DNA of 13,169 nucleotides from Sphaerochaeta sp. (GTDB lineage Bacteria > Spirochaetota > Spirochaetia > Sphaerochaetales > Sphaerochaetaceae). Positions 7,410 through 13,169 of this stretch are shown piece by piece. Location of the stretch: NCBI GenBank assembly GCA_023228445.1, contig JALOBD010000056.1, positions 1 to 13,169 of the forward strand, written 5' to 3'. The notes below the pieces were generated by a model that saw only the letters and a program-made list of their open reading frames with translations, made no database searches and was not told the origin of the DNA. The translations under genes were made by a program, and so were the position numbers. Numbering within the stretch: position 1 is the first letter of the stretch; each line of letters starts with the position of its first letter.

Positions 7410-7922
7410 TCAAAGCTCTATCTCTTCGAGACTACCCCGTACCCCATAATCATCAACAGCAAGCAGTCGCTTCACAACCTCCCGGGCGTGCTCAACATCG
7501 GGACAACGCACAGCAAACTCAGACAACAACGAACAGGCGTCATCTGAGAAGAGGCACTCAAAATCAAAATCGAGTGTGTTGGTAGACTCAAACGCCCAGG
7601 AGTCGGTGCTGTAAAACGCTTCCATCAGCTCAAGGCCGAGCTTGGGATCCAGCTCCTCCGGGTCCAAGAGGCCAAGAGAGCGAGTGAGGATATCCAAAAT
7701 CTGCTCTCCACTGAGATAGTTTCCTCGACCTTGGCCGGTGATCCGCTCGATGTTGCTGCGAAAGAGGGCGACACGTTGTTCTGGTGAGGAGATCAAGGAG
7801 GTGACCATCATGAGCGCTGATGAAGACTTCTGGGCCAAGGTAAGCAGCGCATCAACCAACACACGCTGTTCGAGCCTCATCAATTGATCTTTGACATGAT
7901 TGAACGTCCCTACTGTTTCCAT
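7410..7922 (-). CDS. Conserved-looking protein of unknown function, 170 residues
   Basis: I do not recognise a characterised family. The protein is acidic and mostly helical, with no membrane segment or signal peptide, so it is probably a cytoplasmic soluble protein. Residues about 13-45 (LMRLEQRVLVDALLTLAQ, then a serine-rich turn) form a helical start. SSPEQRVALFRSNIERI (45-61), an ELMEAFYSTDSWAFES stretch near the middle and VDDYGVRGSLEEI at the end look like conserved blocks. I have a vague memory of similar blocks in larger uncharacterised proteins, too weak to name. The ATG at 7922 lies 9 bases after the stop of the 85-residue gene, and AGGAG in that gap overlaps the TAG stop, a coupled operon arrangement. 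The cysteines are scattered and suggest no metal site. Confidence 0.72.
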   Translation of the reverse strand: METVGTFNHVKDQLMRLEQRVLVDALLTLAQKSSSALMMVTSLISSPEQRVALFRSNIERITGQGRGNYLSGEQILDILTRSLGLLDPEELDPKLGLELMEAFYSTDSWAFESTNTLDFDFECLFSDDACSLLSEFAVRCPDVEHAREVVKRLLAVDDYGVRGSLEEIEL

Positions 7923-7931
7923 GGCCTACTC

Positions 7932-8189
7932 CTACAAATCCTTTGCATGTTCTTCTTTCAAGGCAGCTGCTTCTTTCTTGGCCTGCTTGCGCCTCGCCTT
8001 CTCCTGCCGATCTTCCCAGATGGACCAGAGCCACTGCTTGACCGGCTCTTTCCACCGTTGGTCTTTGCCCGGGATGTTCTTAATCAGGCTTCTAGGGTTG
8101 AGCCCCATCTCCTTTGCGATGCGGATATCCTCTTCATTGAGTCTGCACAGCTTCTTCGCCTTCTCCCAATCCTGCTCAGAATATGCCAT
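7932..8189 (-). CDS. Small conserved protein of unknown function, 85 residues
   Basis: The product begins MAYSEQDWEKAKKLCRLNEE and carries the block IRIAKEMGLNPRSLIKNIPG, followed by WKEPVKQWLWSIWEDRQ and a lysine/alanine-rich helical tail (about 62-85). This LNPR-LIKNIP plus WKxPVKxW layout matches small hypothetical proteins I recall from many bacteria. No function is known to me. The basic tail and tryptophans would suit nucleic-acid or protein binding, but that is a guess. The ATG follows GGGGGTGAG and lies behind the promoter at 8211-8240. It is the first gene of a two-gene operon with the 170-residue protein. Confidence 0.78.
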   Translation of the reverse strand: MAYSEQDWEKAKKLCRLNEEDIRIAKEMGLNPRSLIKNIPGKDQRWKEPVKQWLWSIWEDRQEKARRKQAKKEAAALKEEHAKDL

Positions 8190-8210
8190 CGGCTCACCCC
8201 CAACGAACAG

Positions 8211-8240
8211 ATGCTAGCAAGAAAGAGCGAGTGGTGACAA
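8211..8240 (-). promoter_or_regulatory. Promoter of the 85/170-residue operon
   Basis: On the minus strand TTGTCA (8240-8235) and TAGCAT (8216-8211) are 18 bases apart. The leader before the ATG at 8189 would be about 15 bases. The repeat module at 8263-8320 lies directly upstream, where an upstream regulator could act. Confidence 0.45.
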
Positions 8241-8262
8241 GATGAGGGAGGGCGAACGGTAT

Positions 8263-8320
8263 CTACGTATGAAATACGCTATTAATAATTACCATATCTC
8301 ATGATATTTGCCATTACTAC
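8263..8320. repeat. Distal copy of the 58-bp bipartite direct repeat
   Basis: Aligned without gaps, this stretch matches 9572-9629 at 41 of 58 positions, and exactly 1309 bases separate them. The right half is far better kept: 8293-8319 matches 9602-9628 at 24 of 27. Inside the module, two related units (ATGAAATACGCTATTA and ATGATATTTGCCATTA) begin at 8269 and 8301, exactly 32 bases apart. A faint third unit, ACATATCTAATG, follows at the same 32-base phase. The sequence is AT-rich in a GC-rich neighbourhood. It lies upstream of the 85/170-residue operon and downstream of the ATPase gene. Confidence 0.7.
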
Positions 8321-8403
8321 CCAACATATCTAATGGGGGAAATCTCTGAAACCACCTGCAGCCATACGCCAGCGCGACCGTCTCATCTCGGTTCGTGACA
8401 TGG

Positions 8404-9579
8404 TCAGGAAATGATCTTCCCCTCCCAGAGTAACTGCAAGAAATACTTCCACGGCATGACCTCAATACCATTGCCCAACGTTCTCGGGCGCTCTTCAGTA
8501 CAGACGAGAATATACCGTTGGCAGATTCCCTCTTCTCCAAGGGCTTTGAGCCCTTTGAGATCTCGAGCGTCGACATGGCCGGTGGTTTTCGTTTCAATGG
8601 CAACCGTATCACCGAGAATGAAATCAACCTCGAAACCACTCGTGGTCCTCCAATAACTCAACGCTTCCCTGCGTTGAGAATAATCGAGGTAGGAGCGAAG
8701 CTCCATGAAGATGTACTGCTCAAAGAATGCTCCATACTCGCTTTGGGCTTTCATGGGAGTAGGAGTGTTCTGCAAGATTCTTGCAACACCAAGATCAAAG
8801 AAATAGAACTTGGGCATACCATACGTCTTTCGTTTCTTCCCTTTTCGATACGCCGACAGCTGGTACCCGATGAGCGTGTCCACCAGGATTTGGTACCAAT
8901 CAGTCACCGTCTGCCTGGACACTCCCACATCACTGGCAATATTGGTGAAGTTGAGCATTTCTGTGTTGGAAAGAGCAGCCACCTCAAGAAACCTTGAGAA
9001 TTGGGCTAGTTTCCTTGTCACTCCCTCAGCTTGGATTTCTTCAGCCAGGTACAGGGTTGTATAGTCATAGAGCTCTTGGTCAGGATTCCTTGAGAGAAAT
9101 GCCGAGGGCAGGAGCCCTGAGGCGAAAATCTGGTCCAAGCTGTATTCGGTGTCTTGGATCTCCGGATACACGAAGGGGTGCATGGTCATGTGCCCGGCGC
9201 GTCCACCCAACAGATTCACCCCCCCGCCTCTCAGTTTCCTGGCGCTTGAGCCGGTGAGCAGAAACCTGATGTTCCTCTCTTCGATGAGTAGATGCACCTC
9301 TTCCAGCAATTGTGGAACCTTCTGGATTTCATCAATCGCCACCACGCAATCATGAAGATTGCGAGCCTCCACCTCCTCCCTCAACAAAGCGGGGTCGGCC
9401 ATTGCTCTCATACGCAGCCTGCCATCGAGCAAGTTCCAATAGAGTTTGACCATGTCGGAGAGCTCATTGCGGATGTAAGAGGATTTTCCGGTCATGCGTG
9501 GTCCCAAGAGGAATTGGGATTTTCTTGAAAGCTGCTCCTTCAGTCGTACCGCGCGATGGACATACTGCTCATTAATCAT
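8404..9579 (-). CDS. DUF4143-type P-loop ATPase with C-terminal nuclease-like signature
   Basis: The 391-residue product begins with an AAA_14-type ATPase. The Walker A loop is GPRMTGKSS (26-34), Walker B is CVVAIDE (78-84), and TGSSARKL (109-116) is the sensor-like motif. A small helix-turn-helix-like part follows (about 205-235, SNTEMLNFTNIASDVGVSRQ). The C-terminal DUF4143 part has FDLGVARIL (261-269), then E287, EVDF with D319, and AIETK with E329 and K331. That spacing resembles a PD-(D/E)XK fold. The family is common and often multicopy in bacterial genomes. Its role is unsettled, with links to mobile or defence loci proposed. It is cytoplasmic. The start at 9579 follows AGGAG by 8 bases and lies inside repeat module 9572-9629. 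Length is normal and all key motifs are intact, so it is probably functional. It stands alone as a transcription unit. Confidence 0.9.
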   Translation of the reverse strand: MINEQYVHRAVRLKEQLSRKSQFLLGPRMTGKSSYIRNELSDMVKLYWNLLDGRLRMRAMADPALLREEVEARNLHDCVVAIDEIQKVPQLLEEVHLLIEERNIRFLLTGSSARKLRGGGVNLLGGRAGHMTMHPFVYPEIQDTEYSLDQIFASGLLPSAFLSRNPDQELYDYTTLYLAEEIQAEGVTRKLAQFSRFLEVAALSNTEMLNFTNIASDVGVSRQTVTDWYQILVDTLIGYQLSAYRKGKKRKTYGMPKFYFFDLGVARILQNTPTPMKAQSEYGAFFEQYIFMELRSYLDYSQRREALSYWRTTSGFEVDFILGDTVAIETKTTGHVDARDLKGLKALGEEGICQRYILVCTEERPRTLGNGIEVMPWKYFLQLLWEGKIIS

Positions 9580-9629
9580 GATATTTGCTCCTACCAGTTA
9601 ACATATTTCATGATATTCGCTATTACTAT
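9572..9629. repeat. Proximal copy of the 58-bp bipartite direct repeat
   Basis: This is the counterpart of 8263-8320 (41 of 58 positions identical). Its two units share TCATGATATT, beginning at 9576 and 9608, exactly 32 bases apart or about three helical turns. The first unit contains the ATPase start codon and the second contains the promoter -10 box, so a protein bound to both would control this gene directly. Confidence 0.7.
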
Positions 9630-9638
9630 AGAAGTCAA
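9610..9638 (-). promoter_or_regulatory. Promoter of the DUF4143 ATPase gene
   Basis: On the minus strand TTGACT (9638-9633) and TATCAT (9615-9610) are separated by exactly 17 bases. Transcription would begin near 9603, with a leader of about 24 bases that includes the AGGAG site. The -10 and most of the spacer lie in the repeat, which fits an operator that represses or autoregulates the gene. Confidence 0.6.
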
Positions 9639-9839
9639 TCCTCAATAATTCCTCTGCTTCCACTGAATCCTCAGTCAAGATGCACTGCTGCTTTGCTCTT
9701 TCTACACCAGCTGTATCAGAGAGTCCTTCGAATTGGTGGTCAATCACCCACCTTCATTCAAAGAAGGCCGATAGGTGGTGAGGGTCTCCCCGAAGTCGAG
9801 GAGCTCTTCTTCAGAAAAATCTCTCCTTTAACAGAGTCT

Positions 9840-10308
9840 TTAGCCCAGCGCCGCTACCATTGCTTTGATCTCTTTGATCGGCAGATAGAGCAGGAGACCC
9901 GAGAGCGGGTAAAACCCATGCTTGAGATAAAAGGATTTCACTTCTTCGTTCTTTGCATCAACGACTACAGCATAGCTGCCGATACTGTTGCTCAACTCAA
10001 CTGCATGCCTCAGTGCGCAAAACAGGAGATAAGCCCCAAAGCCACTCTTTTGGTACTTCAGATCTATTCCAAACCTGGTAAGGCGAAAACAAGGGATCTC
10101 ATAACGGGGAAGTGTATGTTGCCGGTCAGAAGGGAATGATGTCGCTCTTGCCGTTCTCCACCAGTACCTTCGTGTAGTTGAAGCCAGAATCATTATGTCT
10201 TCTGGCATCTTTCTTCAAGTACTGGTCCAGCTCCGCCACCCCACAGGAGAAATGAGCACGATCGTGGAGCCGTGTCAGTTCTTCAATGGAGTAGTTCGCT
10301 GTGTCCAC
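9840..10308 (-). pseudogene. Broken GNAT acetyltransferase toxin gene (TacT type)
   Basis: Two adjoining frames together make one GNAT toxin. The first, from the GTG at 10308, has the hallmark N-terminus (LTRLHDRAHFSCGVAELDQY) and runs to DIIPF before TGA at 10128-10126. The second carries the rest from LPRYEIPCFRLTRFGIDLKY (first base 10112) through the acetyl-CoA loop QKSGFGAYLL, VVVDAKNEEVKSFYLKHGF and the stop at 9842-9840. Between the two, about 15 residues normally found in the family are missing and the frame changes, so no full enzyme can be made. Intact homologues acetylate charged tRNAs and are toxins paired with DUF1778 antitoxins. A sequencing error could explain the frame change but not the missing residues. 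The catalytic region (acetyl-CoA loop and the tyrosine of SFY) is still well preserved, so the damage looks recent. Confidence 0.72.
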
Positions 10309-10640
10309 GGCCTACTTACTTGCTATATCGTACAAACAGGTTCTTCAAATTGGGGTTATCAACCGGCTCAACAGATTCCAGATGATCTTCGATGCTACTG
10401 TTGCCATGCTTGTTTGGGATTGAGGAAGTCTTTAAGCCGGTAAGCAAAAAGAGGGCTTCCTCATCCTTTCCTCCTTCGGGGCTCTCCCCTTGATTCCGTC
10501 CATCCTACTACACTTCTCAAGCCCTGTGGAAATTATCATTTATAGAATGAGGGGGAATTCTCATTTGGAGCTTAGTCACCCTGTTTTGAGAGCTCACTTC
10601 CAGTTGCAACAAAGAGGGCGATGAATTAGAGTAGTAGGAT
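10309..10640. other. Degenerate spacer between toxin remnant and MATE gene
   Basis: Apart from the possible antitoxin tail (10316-10378), no gene is supported on either strand. There is an 8-base inverted repeat, TGAGGAAG at 10421-10428 and CTTCCTCA at 10456-10463, around a 27-base loop. A GGGG-CTCT-CCCC hairpin lies at 10488-10499. An AT-rich stretch at about 10530-10550 with TATAGA may hold promoter elements for the MATE gene, but no properly spaced -35 box was found. Confidence 0.5.
10316..10378 (-). pseudogene. Possible tail of a DUF1778-type antitoxin gene
   Basis: A minus-strand frame ends in ESVEPVDNPNLKNLFVRYSK and TAA, 7 bases before the GNAT toxin start. The position and the PVxDNPxLxxLF-like ending fit the C-terminus of DUF1778 (TacA-like) antitoxins, whose tails bind and block the toxin. 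Upstream, the same frame continues to about 10507 but has no ribbon-helix-helix domain and no convincing start, so the 5' part of the gene appears lost or replaced. The assignment rests on a short stretch and on context. Confidence 0.38.
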
Positions 10641-11999
10641 ATGGGGACACATACACAACTCATGACCCGCGGTTCCATCAAGAAGAACCTCATCTCCTTC
10701 GCAATTCCCATCTTTTTAGGCAACCTTCTCCAACAACTCTACCAGACCATCGACTCGTTGGTCGTCGGTAACTTTGTCAGTAGGGAGGCGCTGGCAGCCA
10801 TCTCCTCGATCGGGAGTTTGACGATGCTCCTCGTCGGACTCTTTCAGGGGATCTTCGTCGGTGCGGGGGTGGTCATCTCCCGCTCTTTTGGCGAAGGAAA
10901 CAAGGATTCGGTCGAGAAGGCGGTCCACACCACCATGGCCCTCGCCCTCATCAGCTCGCTGCTCTTGACTGTCTTCGGCTACCGGTATGCCCCGGTGATT
11001 CTCTCATGGATGAAGACCCCGTCGGATGTCTTCATCGATGCAGAGGTCTATATCCGTATCATCTTCGCCGGAATCTCGACACTCGTGCTGTACAACACCG
11101 CAAGCGGCATCCTGCAGGCCGTCGGTGACAGCAGGAACCCCCTCAAGTTCCTCGCTGTCTCGGCCGTGCTCAATATCGTCCTGGATCTCCTCTTCGTGCT
11201 CAAGTTCAAGCTCGGCGTGGCCGGGGTCGCCTACGCGACAATCATCGCCCAGGCGGTGAGTGTTGTCTTGAGCTTCCGCCTCCTCTTCACAACCCGCGAC
11301 TTGGTCCGGGTGGAGATTCGAAAGATCGCCATCCACCGCCGCTTTGTCGCCGAGACCCTACGCCTCGGAATCCCCTCGGGTATCCAGAACTCGGTCACCT
11401 CGTTTGCCAACGTCATCCTGCAGTACTCCATCAACCTCTTCGGTGCCGCGGCCATTGCCGGAAACGGCGCCTTCATGCGTATCCAGGGCTTCGCCTTCAT
11501 CCCCATCACCGCCTTTGCCCTCGCCTTGACCACCTTCACAAGCCAGAACCTTGGCGCCGGAGCGTATGGGCGGGTACGTGAGGGCGCCCGCTTCGGCATC
11601 ATATTCTCCATGGTCGTCGCCGAAGTCCTCGGCCTGGCGATGTACTTTGGCGCTGCACCGCTGGTCGCTCTCTTCAGCCGGGATCCCCAAGTCATCTTCT
11701 ACGGGGTACAGAAGGCTCAGATCATCTCCCTCCTCCTCTTCCCCCTCGCCCTCAGCCATGCCATGGCCGGGCTCTATCGTGGAGCGGGTAAGTCAATCGT
11801 CCCGATGCTCGTCATGCTCGCCGTCTGGTGTGTCTTTCGCATCATCTTCATCCAGGTCGGCCTTGCCATCTTCCACGACATTCGCGTCGTCTTCTGGGCG
11901 TACCCGGTGACCTGGTCCATCAGCAGTGTCATTTTCGTCATCTATTACTTCACCGTCGATTGGATGGGCCAGAAGAGCCATGAGCGTGCCGCTGCCTGA
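10641..11999 (+). CDS. MATE-family efflux transporter
   Basis: This 452-residue inner-membrane protein has about 12 membrane segments in two pseudo-symmetric halves. It exports drugs, dyes or metabolites in exchange for H+ or Na+. Family landmarks include IPIFLGNLLQQLYQTIDSLV (24-43), the FVSREALAAISSIGSL segment after the first helix, GIFVGAGVVISRSFGEGNK in the first half, and TTFTSQNLGAGAYGRVREGA in the second half. The latter two are the usual paired MATE loop signatures. Length is normal. The ATG at 10641 is preceded by AGTAGG. The later ATG at 10662 has no ribosome site. The last 20 bases overlap the pseudouridine synthase gene, suggesting one operon. Substrate cannot be told from sequence. 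Confidence 0.93.
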   Translation: MGTHTQLMTRGSIKKNLISFAIPIFLGNLLQQLYQTIDSLVVGNFVSREALAAISSIGSLTMLLVGLFQGIFVGAGVVISRSFGEGNKDSVEKAVHTTMALALISSLLLTVFGYRYAPVILSWMKTPSDVFIDAEVYIRIIFAGISTLVLYNTASGILQAVGDSRNPLKFLAVSAVLNIVLDLLFVLKFKLGVAGVAYATIIAQAVSVVLSFRLLFTTRDLVRVEIRKIAIHRRFVAETLRLGIPSGIQNSVTSFANVILQYSINLFGAAAIAGNGAFMRIQGFAFIPITAFALALTTFTSQNLGAGAYGRVREGARFGIIFSMVVAEVLGLAMYFGAAPLVALFSRDPQVIFYGVQKAQIISLLLFPLALSHAMAGLYRGAGKSIVPMLVMLAVWCVFRIIFIQVGLAIFHDIRVVFWAYPVTWSISSVIFVIYYFTVDWMGQKSHERAAA

Positions 12000-13169
12000 G
12001 TATCCAGCCAAAATTCACGCCCGCTACCTGATGCACCTCTTCGATGCGTACAAGGTCATCGACTTCGATGGCGATGGCACCACCCCCACTGCAACGCTCT
12101 TTTCACCGGGCGAGGGGCGCATGTTCGCAGTGATGACCGCCATCGATGCGGCGGGCAACGAGGTGCTCCTCAAAGCCTTCAGCGGTCAATTGGGTGGGAG
12201 GCGTACCATTGCAGGGTGGGTTCCCCACCCACTTGAGCAAGAGGCGTACCAAACGTACCTCGCCCACCACGATCCCCCCATCAAAGAGGTGGGAAGGCAG
12301 ATTGATGCATGCACTGATGACCTTCTGCAAGCGCAGCTCAAAGAGCGGCGAGCACAGCTCTCCGAGCAAGCCCGTACAGCGTACAACAACCTCTTTCACC
12401 TCACGGCAATCGATGGCTCGACCCACTCGCTGTCTGAGATTTTTGCCTCGAATCCCATCCCCACTGGAAGTGGAGAGTGCTGTGAGCCGAAGCTCTTCAA
12501 CCATGCATTTCGTAGCGGGCTGAGGCCGGTGAGCATGGCCCAGTTCTTTTACGGGTCGGGCAGCGGACACCGTTCATTCCATCCACCTTGCCACAGTCGC
12601 TGCGCTCCCATCCTCACCACCCTGCTCGGCCTGGACATCCGCTATCACGACCACGATATGATCATCGTCAACAAACCGAGCGGTCTGCTCTCTGTACCGG
12701 GTAATAAGCCGGCGATGCAGGACAGCGTTGAGACGCGGGTTCGCCGCCTCTTTGCCGACGCTCCCCGTCAGTGCGCTGTCCACCGCCTGGACATGGATAC
12801 CAGCGGTCTGGTCATCGTGGCCAAGCACAAGCAGGCGCTCTCGGCGATGCACCACCTCTTTCGCCAGCAGGCCGTCGAGAAGGAGTACGAAGCACTTTTG
12901 GAGGGTGTCGTCCGCCAGGATGGGGGGACCATCACACTCGCCTTCCGCCCCGACTACACCAACCGCCCCTACCAAATCTTCGATGGGGAGGAGGGGAAGT
13001 GGGGGACCACCGTGTGGCAGCGCCTGGCGGTGGAGAAGCGCGCTGACGGCTCGTTTGTCACCCGGATCCGCTTCACCCCCCTGACGGGGCGCACCCACCA
13101 GCTGCGCCTGCACAGCGCACACCCCAAGGGGTTGGGCCACCCCATCCTTGGCGACCGTCTCTATGGCAG
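11980..13169 (+). CDS. RluA-family pseudouridine synthase with long N-terminal extension, 3' end outside the window
   Basis: A frame of 396 complete codons runs from the ATG at 11980 past the right edge. The catalytic core starts at about residue 210. It contains IRYHDHDMIIVNKPSGLLSV, HRLDMDTSG (268-276) with catalytic D271, the LVIVAKHK strand, and RIRFTPLTGRTHQLRLHSAH near the end. Such enzymes isomerise specific uridines in 23S rRNA or tRNA. The first 210 residues form an extension that is helical in its middle (QLKERRAQLSEQARTAYNNL) and then shows CCEPKL (C167, C168) and HPPCHSRCAPIL (C204, C208). This layout occurs in a distinct long RluA subgroup, and the four cysteines could hold a metal ion. 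The start lies inside the MATE gene and is preceded only by a weak AGAAGAG. Roughly 30-50 C-terminal residues should be missing. Confidence 0.9.
   Translation, partial: MSVPLPEYPAKIHARYLMHLFDAYKVIDFDGDGTTPTATLFSPGEGRMFAVMTAIDAAGNEVLLKAFSGQLGGRRTIAGWVPHPLEQEAYQTYLAHHDPPIKEVGRQIDACTDDLLQAQLKERRAQLSEQARTAYNNLFHLTAIDGSTHSLSEIFASNPIPTGSGECCEPKLFNHAFRSGLRPVSMAQFFYGSGSGHRSFHPPCHSRCAPILTTLLGLDIRYHDHDMIIVNKPSGLLSVPGNKPAMQDSVETRVRRLFADAPRQCAVHRLDMDTSGLVIVAKHKQALSAMHHLFRQQAVEKEYEALLEGVVRQDGGTITLAFRPDYTNRPYQIFDGEEGKWGTTVWQRLAVEKRADGSFVTRIRFTPLTGRTHQLRLHSAHPKGLGHPILGDRLYG

Noticed and set aside
8263..8335. CRISPR array suggested by evenly spaced repeats
   Set aside because: Units are degenerate, have no unique spacers between identical repeats, and occur only two or three times. 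No cas genes are present.
9598..9747. Minus-strand GTG frame of 49 codons just upstream of the ATPase
   Set aside because: Its AAGGTGG site is too close to the GTG, it contains the whole ATPase promoter, and its product matches nothing I know. It may be chance, though a leader peptide cannot be ruled out.
9585..10139. Open plus-strand frame of 184 codons
   Set aside because: It runs antisense across the GNAT toxin remnant and the ATPase promoter region. It has no ribosome site and no recognisable domain, while the minus strand shows clear GNAT motifs.
10488..10499. GGGG-CTCT-CCCC hairpin as an intrinsic terminator
   Set aside because: The stem is only 4 pairs and no T-run follows on either strand.
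12103..13140. Two minus-strand frames of 155 and 188 codons
   Set aside because: Both are antisense to the pseudouridine synthase gene, which has its HRLDMDTSG motif intact on the plus strand.

Overview
The window is a GC-rich bacterial chromosomal segment with tightly packed genes, short or overlapping junctions and AGGAG-type ribosome sites. The LplB/YteP plus LplC/YtcP permease pair and GH105 enzyme are typical of carbohydrate-using anaerobic spirochaetes (Sphaerochaeta-like) and of Bacillota. The gene content favours a Sphaerochaetaceae-type spirochaete, but nothing here proves the phylum.

Bases 1-5013 are a minus-strand glycan operon, read from right to left. It contains a GH105 unsaturated glycuronyl hydrolase, two ABC sugar permeases, and a large uncharacterised beta-sandwich/alpha-toroid protein that runs off the left edge. 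No solute-binding protein or transport ATPase is in view. Bases 5014-5156 are a divergent control region with an 18-bp perfect LacI-type palindrome just downstream of a good minus-strand promoter, and a second, weaker palindrome over its -35 box. On the plus strand, 5157-6443 encodes a cytoplasmic alkaline-phosphatase-superfamily phosphodiesterase. It converges on, and overlaps by 14 bases, a HAD-IB phosphatase (6430-7158, minus). A plausible reading is that oligosaccharides with unsaturated uronic ends are imported and trimmed in the cytoplasm, with the phosphodiesterase removing a phosphate-linked substituent under the same repressor. That last step is inference.

Bases about 7400-10640 are accessory in character and, from about 8190 on, visibly richer in A+T. 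They hold a two-gene operon of unknown function (85 and 170 codons), a DUF4143-type ATPase with a C-terminal nuclease-like signature, a broken GNAT toxin gene (TacT type), and what looks like the tail of its DUF1778-type antitoxin. The ATPase is bracketed by two diverged copies of a 58-bp module. Each copy is made of two units spaced exactly 32 bases apart. The upstream copy carries the ATPase -10 box and start codon; the other copy lies upstream of the two-gene operon. This is the least explained structure in the window.

Bases 10641-13169 return to GC-rich housekeeping sequence: a MATE exporter overlapped by 20 bases with an RluA-family pseudouridine synthase that has a long cysteine-containing N-terminal extension and runs off the right edge. 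I found no rRNA, tRNA, CRISPR array or transposase.
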